A stretch of DNA of 38,825 nucleotides, taken from positions 1 through 38,825 of the forward strand of contig JAIKVV010000086.1 in assembly GCA_024685385.1 (NCBI GenBank), in the 5' to 3' direction. This DNA comes from Saccharofermentans sp. Lineage in GTDB: Bacteria > Bacillota > Clostridia > Saccharofermentanales > Saccharofermentanaceae. Positions 1 to 6,901 of this stretch are shown here, piece after piece; position 1 is the stretch's first letter, and the number at the start of each line of letters is the position of its first letter. Position numbers and translations under genes: made by a program. A model generated the notes under the pieces. It did no database searches and was not told where the DNA came from. It saw nothing but the letters and a program-made list of their open reading frames with translations.

Positions 1-503
1 TTGATCAAAGTGAATGCGATTATGTAAAGATTGATGAATGCCTGCACGGGATTATGAGTTACGAGCGCGAGCGGCAAAGAGGGCTGGATCTTGGATCTTT
101 GGAAGAACCACTTGCTCATAAGATAACCGTAGATGTAGAGAATGATAAAGAAGATTATGCATTCCCTCATGAAGATTATGTTGAGTACGATCGTTATGGC
201 CTGCACGATGACGCATGCGACCATAACGTCTTTCTTATAGACTCTTCCCGACGGCAGGGGCCTGTCCGGGAAGAGCTTCTTATCAGTCTCAAAATCCTTG
301 AGGTCATCTGCGATACGGAGCCAGAGGAGGAATGCAAAAACAGTCCATGCTCCGACGAATTCCTGAATGCCGATATGGAAACTGGTAACGCCCAGGTTCA
401 AAAGTATTATGAAATGGATCTCCAGGAATAAGATGATACCCAGGAGGATCCTTGCCAAGATGGGATACCTTTCCTTGAAGTAGATATGAAGACGCTTTAA
501 CAT
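1..503 (-). CDS. UbiA-family prenyltransferase, partial (3' end beyond the window)
   Basis: The minus strand is open from an ATG at 503 to the window edge (167 codons, no stop), so the C-terminus is missing. The protein is very hydrophobic. Around residues 62-85 it carries the UbiA signature: a DDxxDxxxD motif (D66, D67, D70, D74) followed by PDRPLPSG, which in this family binds Mg-prenyl diphosphate. The second Asp-rich motif would lie beyond the edge. UbiA enzymes transfer prenyl groups to lipophilic acceptors in the membrane (quinones, hemes, archaeal glycerolipids). Its start overlaps the end of psd by 7 bases, so the two genes are translationally coupled in the phospholipid operon. This suggests a lipid rather than a quinone acceptor, but that is inference. 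A plus-strand ORF at 54-431 is its antisense shadow. Confidence 0.8.
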   Translation of the reverse strand, partial: MLKRLHIYFKERYPILARILLGIILFLEIHFIILLNLGVTSFHIGIQEFVGAWTVFAFLLWLRIADDLKDFETDKKLFPDRPLPSGRVYKKDVMVACVIVQAITIVLNIIFMRECIIFFIILYIYGYLMSKWFFQRSKIQPSLPLALVTHNPVQAFINLYIIAFTLI

Positions 504-1339
504 CTCTGTCCAATCCTTTCTCCGTATTTAACTTCAGTCTCTATCCCCCGTTTGGACTCTTCCATTATATCATCATCGACCTTAACGCCCTCAGGCAAAA
601 TCAATATCACCGTCGAACCGCCGGGTTCGAAATATCCTTTTTCTTCCCCTTTGCAAAAATCTTTCTTCCCCAGATCCACTATCTTTCCTACCAGGATAGC
701 GCCGACTTCAATGAAGCAGACTTTTCCGAATTCATCAGTATCAAGGAAAGACACTTTTCTCGTATTCTCCTTATAGATCTTATAAGCCGATGAAAGCGGA
801 CTCACCGTGTGGAGTTTTCCCTTGATGTCATACTGCTCTAAGACCTTGCCGTCTGCAGGAAAACAATACCTGTGGCAGTCATCTATGCAGAGCCTGAAGA
901 CCAGGACAAGACCGCCTTTATATTCCTCCATATTGCGTCCCGTTATCTCGCTTAAGAAATATTCTCTTCCCTTCACTTCTATCCTGGTTTCTTCATCAGC
1001 AGGATAAACGAGAAGCTTGGAATCGGCAGGGCTTATGAGACCGTCTCCAACAGGCCTTACGCCGTCTTTAAACTTGCGGGTAAAAAAGTCCGTGAAAGAT
1101 ACATATTCACGATCTTCGAAAAGCGTCATGTCGATGCCGTGTGATTCGATGAATTCAGGAACTGTTTTTGCAGAACTCTTGGACGATTTGACTTTGCCGT
1201 AGATGATAGAAGGCAGGCGTGATATCGCAAGTCTTAAGAGGATCCTTCCGAATGCATTTCCGTAAAGAAATTTCAGAGTACCGGATCCGTACTGGGTGAC
1301 TTCCTTATATTCTTTTTTGTCACGCTGATAGACTTTCAT
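497..1339 (-). CDS. psd: Phosphatidylserine decarboxylase proenzyme
   Basis: Converts phosphatidylserine to phosphatidylethanolamine at the membrane, using a pyruvoyl group formed by self-cleavage. The 280-residue protein has the family features: an N-terminal DRE/FTDFFTRKF region, SPADSK (about residues 104-109), a CHRYCFPADG stretch containing the conserved His, and GGST near the C-terminus, with Ser242 as the expected cleavage and pyruvoyl residue. I chose the ATG at 1339 because a GAGG sits six bases upstream; an in-frame GTG at 1351 would overlap that ribosome binding site. It follows pssA directly and overlaps the UbiA gene, giving synthase and decarboxylase in pathway order. Confidence 0.93.
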   Translation of the reverse strand: MKVYQRDKKEYKEVTQYGSGTLKFLYGNAFGRILLRLAISRLPSIIYGKVKSSKSSAKTVPEFIESHGIDMTLFEDREYVSFTDFFTRKFKDGVRPVGDGLISPADSKLLVYPADEETRIEVKGREYFLSEITGRNMEEYKGGLVLVFRLCIDDCHRYCFPADGKVLEQYDIKGKLHTVSPLSSAYKIYKENTRKVSFLDTDEFGKVCFIEVGAILVGKIVDLGKKDFCKGEEKGYFEPGGSTVILILPEGVKVDDDIMEESKRGIETEVKYGERIGQRC

Positions 1340-1347
1340 CCGATGCC

Positions 1348-1956
1348 TCACATGAAGATAAGAAATACCGTAATGAGAACGATGGCAAGAAGGCCGAAGA
1401 ATACATAAGCTATACCCTTGGGCTTGACTATCTTTATCTTAAGCACCTGCAGGATCGCAACAGCAGCTATGACGATCGCATAGATGATCATGAATATATT
1501 CTTTTCGAGGATCAGCGACAGAAGATAGAAGAGCGGGAATATCAAAGCACTGTATGTTACCGGCAGACCGGTATAGTATTTGACGGGTCCCTCGCTGTCC
1601 GCATCGACAGCATTGAAGTATGCAAGCCTTGCAGCTCCGGATATCGCATAAAGAACATAAAGGATGACGAAAGGCAAAGCATTCATGCCGATCGATGTAA
1701 ATACCGCGATCGGAAGAGCGATGAAACTTACGGCATCAACGACCGAATCGATCTCTATACCGAACTTCTTTTCTTCTTCATTCCTCTTGACCTTCCTTGC
1801 AACGGGGCCGTCAAAAAGATCAAATATGCCTGCCAACATGAGACATACAAAAGCAAAAGCGATCCTGTATCCTGCCGCGGCAAAAAAGATTCCCGCGACT
1901 GCCGATGCCAGTCCCATATATGTCAATATCACCGATCTGTTCCACTTGCCGATCAT
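1348..1956 (-). CDS. pssA: CDP-diacylglycerol--serine O-phosphatidyltransferase
   Basis: An integral membrane CDP-alcohol phosphatidyltransferase of 202 residues that would join serine to a CDP-activated lipid. It has the DGxxAR...G...D...D signature at D49, G50, A53, R54, G66, D70 and D74. The interval between AR and G is 11 residues rather than the canonical 8, because of a charged NEEEKK stretch; similar insertions are known to me from clostridial PssA proteins. Hydrophobic segments fill the rest. The start is the ATG at 1956, with GAGG six bases before it; an upstream GTG at 1968 is less likely. Adjacency to psd makes serine the probable alcohol, though the sequence alone does not exclude glycerol phosphate or inositol phosphate. 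Confidence 0.9.
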   Translation of the reverse strand: MIGKWNRSVILTYMGLASAVAGIFFAAAGYRIAFAFVCLMLAGIFDLFDGPVARKVKRNEEEKKFGIEIDSVVDAVSFIALPIAVFTSIGMNALPFVILYVLYAISGAARLAYFNAVDADSEGPVKYYTGLPVTYSALIFPLFYLLSLILEKNIFMIIYAIVIAAVAILQVLKIKIVKPKGIAYVFFGLLAIVLITVFLIFM

Positions 1957-1968
1957 CTTACACCTCAC

Positions 1969-4455
1969 TTAACTTAAGATGCGCACTTCACCCGTAGCGC
2001 CGTCTATCTCGATCTGCTGTCCGTCTCTTATCTTCGCCATTGCATCTTTGCATGCAACTATCGCGGGGATCCCGTATTCTCTCGACACGATCGCAGCATG
2101 GCAAAGGATTCCGCCGTATTCGGTTACTATTCCCGACAGGATCGCAAACTTCGGAGTCCATCCCGTATCGGTAAATCTCGTTACCAGGATATCGCCTTCT
2201 TGAAGTCTTTCGATCTCGGAGAAATCCTCTATAACTCTTGCGATGCCCTTCAGGTGACCGTTATTTGCGACCAAGCCCTTAAGGACATTTTTGTCATCGG
2301 AACCTTCAGTTACGGCCTTGAAATCATGGCCTATCTCATTCTCGCTAATATAGTTGCGGTAAACATCGTAATAGATCCTGTTCTTGCGGATGAGCTCTTG
2401 TAATTCAGCGCTGCTCTTCTTACCGTCTATATGCTCCCAGATGTCGCCGACCTTAAGGAACCAGATATCGTCAACGCTGCCGATGACGCCTTCCTTAACA
2501 AGTTCTTCAGCAAGCCTTAGGGTATAGATGCGGATCATGTAATAGAACCTGGTCGATACATCCCTGAATTCTTCTCTCCACCAGAGCATCTTCCTCATCT
2601 TGGAGACTTTGGTATTTACTTTTTTGTATTGCCTTTTCGTAAGTTCCGGCTCGAGCCTTGCCATGATCTTATCAAATTCAGCCTTACCTCTCTCCTTGTC
2701 TTCCGAAGGCGAGAAAGAATCATCCAATGCCGTCATGTCCTTGACCATGCCTATTATCGTTGAAGGCTCTTCCGAATAACAAGGATAAGATACGTCAAGT
2801 TCCTTGTCGGAATGGTAGCCGTAATCGTCGATGAGTTTTCTTACCCGGGGCATGAAGAACTTATCAGATGATAACTCTCCGCCGATCTTCTCAACATCAT
2901 TATCCTGCCAGAATCTCAGGGCATCTTCACTTGATCTTATCTTCCTTGTAATGTCCCACATATCGTAGAAAGGAAGAAGATGCGAGATGTTGTCTATGTT
3001 TGCAAGAAGGGTCAGATATTCGCTGCCCGATACATACTTTAAGAGGCTGTCCTTATACATCGACTGATGGATCGTATTGATGAAGATCTGCCAGAAATAT
3101 GTCGTCTCGGACCTAAGGTAAGTATCGTGCGTAAGCCTTACGAAATCCTTCTTAACGTCCGCGGTCTTATCGTCATAAGCTTTCTTGTATCCATAATAAA
3201 GATCCAAGAGTTCCTGCTTATACTTTTCGGAATTTTCGGTGCGGTCTTTAAGGAGCGCTGCCTGCTTTTGCGCGATAACGGCCATCCTCGCTAAAGTCTT
3301 GGGATTAACTCCCGTCACCTGCCCGTCGCCCGTATAATCTCCGACGATGCCGTATTCGCTGTCAAATTCCCTTTCGCGGTAGCCTATGATGCGGCTCATG
3401 GTCTTCTTTACGGCAGAAAGGTTCCAATAGCATCTTCCGTAATACATATTGCCGAGCTTGGAAGGGAGTTCATCGTCACGGAGGATCCTGGAATCGACTA
3501 TGAACTTCCTCAGGGAATATTCCCAGATATATTCATAGAGGCTCCACATGTAGGGAGTGCAGACAGTTGCAGAAACGCCGCCGTCCTTAAAGTCCGCCGT
3601 CGTCCATACATCTTCGATCCCCGCATAGTTGAACTTGGTGATCTGCCTTGACTGAAGGACAAAGACCGAACCGTCCTTAACAGCAAATTCTATGTCACAG
3701 GGAAATCCGAAAAACTTCGCTATATCAAGAAAGATCCCCGCCATTTCACGGACCTGGTCCCTTGTAAGGAGCTTATTTTCCTGATCTATCCTGACCTCTT
3801 TATCTTCAAACCAGTCGTAGTAATAATCTTCGGGTTTATTCCTGCCCGAGACGGTATCTTCTCCCAGGCCTTCCGCGGCTTCTATCAGCATCGTCTTGTC
3901 GTTGCCCGTCACGGGATCCAGAGTAAAACAGATGCCGCTCAGATCGGCATCCACCATCTCCTGCACGACAACGGACATCTTAAGATCTTTTGCATCCAGT
4001 CCGTTATCCGCAAGATAGCTTAAGACAGTCTCAGAGAACTGTGACTTATAACATTCGATTATCCGGGAAGGAACATCCTCTGCCTTTGTGTTAAGAAAAG
4101 TGTCGTACTGTCCTGCGAAAGAAAATCCTTCCAGATCTTCCATAGTGCCGGAACTTCTTACTGCGTAGAGCTTGTCCTTTTCGAGAAAAGATCCTAAATC
4201 GGATGCGGGCTTTGTTCCGTCGAACAGAGCCCTAACCTTTTCGGATGTTTCACTGACATTATCCCTGCTTAATCCCTGCGAAGCTTCTCTTATGGCATCA
4301 GTTATGCCCGCTCCGCTTACAGTCTTATCATATTCATCCGAGTCGAGAACAAATCCTGCCGGGACATTGAATCCCGCTTCCTTCATCTTATGTAGATACG
4401 ATCCCTTATTGCCTGCCTTATCCGAAAAACCTTTGCTTCCGATTACCGATATCAT
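1969..4455 (-). CDS. PEP-synthase / rifampicin-phosphotransferase-like phosphotransferase
   Basis: 828 residues in three parts: an N-terminal PPDK/PEP-synthase ATP-grasp domain (about 1-300, with RSSGTMEDLEGFSFAGQ and a SGICFTLDPVTG block), a long alpha-rich middle region (about 320-700), and a C-terminal swivelling phosphohistidine domain (about 735-828, GGILCHAAIVSREYGIPAIV, catalytic His786). The C-terminal PEP/pyruvate barrel of true PEP synthase is absent. This is the layout of rifampicin phosphotransferases, which move the beta-phosphate of ATP via His to a substrate hydroxyl, releasing AMP and phosphate. Here the gene sits between CarS-like and pssA genes, so a lipid alcohol or lipid precursor is a more natural substrate than an antibiotic (inference). 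Start is the ATG at 4455, 14 bases after the upstream stop. Confidence 0.82.
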   Translation of the reverse strand: MISVIGSKGFSDKAGNKGSYLHKMKEAGFNVPAGFVLDSDEYDKTVSGAGITDAIREASQGLSRDNVSETSEKVRALFDGTKPASDLGSFLEKDKLYAVRSSGTMEDLEGFSFAGQYDTFLNTKAEDVPSRIIECYKSQFSETVLSYLADNGLDAKDLKMSVVVQEMVDADLSGICFTLDPVTGNDKTMLIEAAEGLGEDTVSGRNKPEDYYYDWFEDKEVRIDQENKLLTRDQVREMAGIFLDIAKFFGFPCDIEFAVKDGSVFVLQSRQITKFNYAGIEDVWTTADFKDGGVSATVCTPYMWSLYEYIWEYSLRKFIVDSRILRDDELPSKLGNMYYGRCYWNLSAVKKTMSRIIGYREREFDSEYGIVGDYTGDGQVTGVNPKTLARMAVIAQKQAALLKDRTENSEKYKQELLDLYYGYKKAYDDKTADVKKDFVRLTHDTYLRSETTYFWQIFINTIHQSMYKDSLLKYVSGSEYLTLLANIDNISHLLPFYDMWDITRKIRSSEDALRFWQDNDVEKIGGELSSDKFFMPRVRKLIDDYGYHSDKELDVSYPCYSEEPSTIIGMVKDMTALDDSFSPSEDKERGKAEFDKIMARLEPELTKRQYKKVNTKVSKMRKMLWWREEFRDVSTRFYYMIRIYTLRLAEELVKEGVIGSVDDIWFLKVGDIWEHIDGKKSSAELQELIRKNRIYYDVYRNYISENEIGHDFKAVTEGSDDKNVLKGLVANNGHLKGIARVIEDFSEIERLQEGDILVTRFTDTGWTPKFAILSGIVTEYGGILCHAAIVSREYGIPAIVACKDAMAKIRDGQQIEIDGATGEVRILS

Positions 4456-4469
4456 CCTTGGCCTGTTCC

Positions 4470-5072
4470 TTAAAACATATTTTTCCTGAGTTTCATGAAA
4501 TACAAGAGCATATTCAAGATCAGGTGAGTCGCTGCCCCGATGAGGACATACAACAAGTACAATAATACACCAAGATCATAAAAGAGCCACACGACAAGCG
4601 CCACTCCGAAGATCGAATCCGCCTGGTCCAAAAAGATGAAGAAGACCTTGGTGAGACCCGATACGCTCTTGCCGGGCTTGATGTCAAACCTCCTCTTAAG
4701 GAAGCTGTTGGGCAGTTCGAACAGTGAATAGCCGAGTCCCAGCAGCACTCCGACCAGGAGGTTATATGAAAATGTATTATCGTGCGTAATGTAGAAGAAA
4801 TCCCATTTTTCGAGAGCGGAACCTCTCAGGATCAGGCCCCAAAGGAGAGTGAAGGCGGTATTGAAGATAAGATAGCCCGCTATCCCCTTCCAGGTCTTGT
4901 TGTCGCCGAAGATCCTCTTGCCGTCAACGAAGTCCTTTCCGAAGTCGACCGGCTTGGATAAAAACTTCAAAACGGGCAGTTTCACCCAGATCATGTTCAG
5001 GATGCCCGCCAGGATAACCGGCACCAGAGTGACATACATACATCCTATAGTCTTAAGCAGATCCACCGGCAA
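4470..5072 (-). CDS. CDP-archaeol synthase (CarS)-like CDP-lipid synthase
   Basis: About 200 residues, polytopic membrane protein of the CarS/DUF46 family, which uses CTP to activate a phosphatidate-type lipid. Recognisable blocks are GDNKTWKG (about 56-63), ELPNSFLKRRFDIKPG (about 119-134) and LDQADS (about 148-153), matching the metal and cytidylyl-binding regions of CarS/CdsA proteins. It is the promoter-proximal gene of the five-gene lipid operon and would feed the CDP-lipid to PssA. The start is uncertain: TTG at 5072 is eight bases after GGAGG and is preferred; a GTG at 5066 and a TTG at 5087 (inside the ribosome binding site) are alternatives. Whether the substrate is an ester or ether lipid cannot be read from sequence. 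Confidence 0.8.
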   Translation of the reverse strand: MPVDLLKTIGCMYVTLVPVILAGILNMIWVKLPVLKFLSKPVDFGKDFVDGKRIFGDNKTWKGIAGYLIFNTAFTLLWGLILRGSALEKWDFFYITHDNTFSYNLLVGVLLGLGYSLFELPNSFLKRRFDIKPGKSVSGLTKVFFIFLDQADSIFGVALVVWLFYDLGVLLYLLYVLIGAATHLILNMLLYFMKLRKNMF

Positions 5073-5105
5073 ATTCCCTTCCTCCAAAGCTTTGTAACAT
5101 TGTTA

Positions 5106-5111
5106 ATTATA
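5106..5111 (-). promoter_or_regulatory. Candidate -10 box of the lipid operon promoter
   Basis: Reading the minus strand there is a perfect TATAAT about 35-40 bases upstream of the CarS-like start, in a short AT-rich gap. No convincing -35 box is seen 16-18 bases upstream. Confidence 0.4.
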
Positions 5112-5139
5112 CATTAAGTTGGGAAAATGCATAGAAATT

Positions 5140-5919
5140 TCAGCCTGCCCGCTTTCCCGTCAGACCCTCGTTTTCGAGAAAGAGAAGACGGCGGCATTCC
5201 ACAGATTCTATCTCCTCGATCACCATCTCCGGGATATAAGCAGTCTCATCCGAATAGTAAAACGACAGCATGTTGGTCCCGGGCATCCATTCGCAGGAAA
5301 GATATTCATGCTGTCTCTCGTCAATGGTCGGCAGGTAATCCTTCTTCGAACAGGCCCCGTAGATCTCGACCAGGATCAGAAGATCCAGCCAGGGCAGATA
5401 AAGGAAGAAATCCGGGCATCGCGTCTTCCTCCTGACCGTTGATATCCTCGCCTCGTACTTATATGGGATCCCATACTCATCCATCAGTCTGGCAAAGTCG
5501 GCTTCGAATTTCGACTTGAAGGGCTTGCCGTCGTAGAAGACCGGCGGCGACTTCTTATCCTTCGAAGGCTTATAACTGTTGCTCCGCTCGACCAGCGAAT
5601 CGAAAAAGATCTTGTTGGCCGTCTCGCCGAAGTCAGGAACATATATTGTCTTACAGGGCTCGCTGTAATCCCGCTGCCAATCCTTTTCGAGCAAAGAGAG
5701 TATTCTCAGATTGTTGTCCCTGATCTGCTTGATCTTAAGGAGTCTCCTTCCCTCATCGGTGTCGGTAAAATGCCTGTGGGTACGTTTCCCTCCGTTGAAC
5801 AGAGATACAACCTCTCTCGTGGTATTTCTATGACGCCAAACGGAACAGCGGATATCAGGAAAAGATTCTATCCACCGTCTCATGTAAGATATATGCATCT
5901 GTCGAACTGTTTTTCGCAT
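5140..5919 (-). CDS. PD-(D/E)XK nuclease-like protein, divergent
   Basis: 259 residues, soluble, with a basic N-terminal half (many Arg and Lys). Residues 134-190 read like a restriction-endonuclease fold: KSKFEADF (E139), a GIPYKYEARI strand, RCPDFF (P169, D170) and LVEIYG (E185). The usual Lys of the D-(D/E)XK triad is replaced (EIY), so the protein is either a divergent nuclease or an inactive DNA-binding relative. I do not recognise a named family. The start is weakly supported: no good ribosome binding site precedes the ATG at 5919, and Met8 or Met13 could be used instead. It stands alone between the lipid operon and the repeat-bearing spacer. Confidence 0.65.
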   Translation of the reverse strand: MRKTVRQMHISYMRRWIESFPDIRCSVWRHRNTTREVVSLFNGGKRTHRHFTDTDEGRRLLKIKQIRDNNLRILSLLEKDWQRDYSEPCKTIYVPDFGETANKIFFDSLVERSNSYKPSKDKKSPPVFYDGKPFKSKFEADFARLMDEYGIPYKYEARISTVRRKTRCPDFFLYLPWLDLLILVEIYGACSKKDYLPTIDERQHEYLSCEWMPGTNMLSFYYSDETAYIPEMVIEEIESVECRRLLFLENEGLTGKRAG

Positions 5920-6065
5920 AAATTAAGTCTATCTTGTCGACACCTGAAAATCACCTACGAAAACCTCACAAAAACGGAAAAATCAGGCAAATTATCTAAC
6001 AAAAACTACAAATTGTATGGAATACCTGCATTCTGATAGGTTTTATCCCATATTCAAATCTAAAT

Positions 6066-6135
6066 GTGTGCAGTAAATCAGCAAGTAGTGTGCAAAATTG
6101 CACACAAAAGAGACGTTTTTTGCACACACCTGATG
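6066..6135. repeat. 70-bp four-arm palindromic element, copy 1
   Basis: First of two copies in a 380-base spacer (5920-6300) with no gene. The outer arms GTGTGCA (6066-6072) and TGCACAC (6121-6127) and the inner arms GTGTGCAA (6088-6095) and TTGCACAC (6098-6105) are arranged symmetrically, with 15 bases between outer and inner arm on each side and a common centre at 6096/6097. The element ends in CACCTGATG. It matches copy 2 at 67 of 70 positions. Confidence 0.9.
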
Positions 6136-6183
6136 CTGCAAAAGAAGCCCGCCCGGTGACAATCGTGACCGATTATTTAAAGC

Positions 6184-6253
6184 GTGTGCAGTAAATCAGC
6201 AAAAAGTGTGCAAAATTGCACACAAAAGAGGCGTTTTTTGCACACACCTGATG
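6184..6253. repeat. 70-bp four-arm palindromic element, copy 2
   Basis: Second copy, 118 bases after the first, in the same orientation with three substitutions; none of the four arms is altered. On the minus strand the inner hairpin here is followed by TTTTT, so this copy could also act as a terminator for the membrane gene ending at 6301. The 48 bases between the copies show no similarity to the element. Confidence 0.9.
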
Positions 6254-6300
6254 TTAGTAAACAAAAAGCCTGCTTTGCTGATCAGGAATACCGGGATCTT

Positions 6301-6834
6301 CTACTTATCTATCCATTTCCTCAAAAAGTTTTCCTGAATGATCAAGAAGAGGATGTAAAAGATCAAGCTCAGGAAGAAGGTCGGAATGATGATCATAAAG
6401 AAGTTGTTAAACAACAACATACCAAATGACATGCTGCGAAATTCGGGAAAATCCACTGCTGCTTCCGACAATTTCGAAGCATTGGTAGCGCACAGTATAA
6501 AATCTATGACAATGGTGTTTCCTGCCGCAGGAGGAAGCGCATAGATAAAGTAGTATGCGATGGATGGAATTCTGACATTTGTCAGTTCAGTGAAATACCT
6601 GCTGAGCGCGCGGTAAGGGACGACCAGTGCAAGCAATATGCTCAAGATAAAAGAATAATTCATGTTTTCATGATACAAGTCATCCGGAGTCGGATGGAAT
6701 TCATCGATCAGCTTCGCCGCTTTCAGCATGGCATCACCGCTATAGGACGTAATAAGATACGTAAAGAACGCACCAAAAGGTATGGAAATTATAACCGCAT
6801 AAATCAGGTTTAAAAAATACTCTTTCTTTCTCAT
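6301..6834 (-). CDS. Four-helix membrane protein, paralogue of the membrane domain of the neighbouring reductase
   Basis: 177 residues with about four hydrophobic segments (near residues 8-28, 60-75, 92-115 and 140-170). It resembles the last 177 residues of the protein encoded at 6902-8674: both start M(K/R)KKE, have a first helix with IxISIxxGAxxT, a middle segment with YxxxAxPxxxGNxIxI and an end with FFxIxxPTxxLS. The open frame extends upstream to 6993 but overlaps the previous gene. The ATG at 6834 is preferred because GGGGGA lies just before it. Function unknown; by position it belongs to the redox operon, perhaps as a partner or substitute membrane subunit. Confidence 0.75.
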   Translation of the reverse strand: MRKKEYFLNLIYAVIISIPFGAFFTYLITSYSGDAMLKAAKLIDEFHPTPDDLYHENMNYSFILSILLALVVPYRALSRYFTELTNVRIPSIAYYFIYALPPAAGNTIVIDFILCATNASKLSEAAVDFPEFRSMSFGMLLFNNFFMIIIPTFFLSLIFYILFLIIQENFLRKWIDK

Positions 6835-6844
6835 TTTCCCCCAT

Positions 6845-6868
6845 AAGCGGGGCATTACTGCCCCGCTT
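6845..6868 (-). other. Intercistronic hairpin between two membrane-domain genes
   Basis: Perfect 10-bp stem (AAGCGGGGCA / TGCCCCGCTT) with a 4-base loop, between the stop of the fused reductase and the ribosome binding site of the downstream gene. There is no U-tract, so an mRNA processing, stability or translation element is more likely than a terminator. Confidence 0.6.
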
Positions 6869-6901
6869 CCATACAGTGTTTCTTGATCCTTATCGAAAAG
6901 A

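Noticed and set aside
54..431. Plus-strand open frame of 125 codons at the left edge
   Set aside because: It is antisense to the partial UbiA gene, whose minus-strand reading has the diagnostic Asp-rich motif and membrane helices; the plus-strand product has no recognisable features.
1969..4455. Rifampicin resistance gene
   Set aside because: The domain layout matches rifampicin phosphotransferase, but the gene is embedded in a lipid operon and the architecture is shared by many uncharacterised phosphotransferases, so resistance is not claimed.
1..5072. Acquisition of the lipid operon from an archaeon
   Set aside because: CarS-like and UbiA families also occur in bacteria, the codon use looks like that of the neighbours, and PssA/Psd are bacterial in type; nothing in the window shows recent transfer.
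6066..6253. CRISPR array
   Set aside because: Only two copies, 70 bp each, internally four-arm palindromic, with one 48-base gap and no cas genes; the geometry does not fit CRISPR repeats and spacers.
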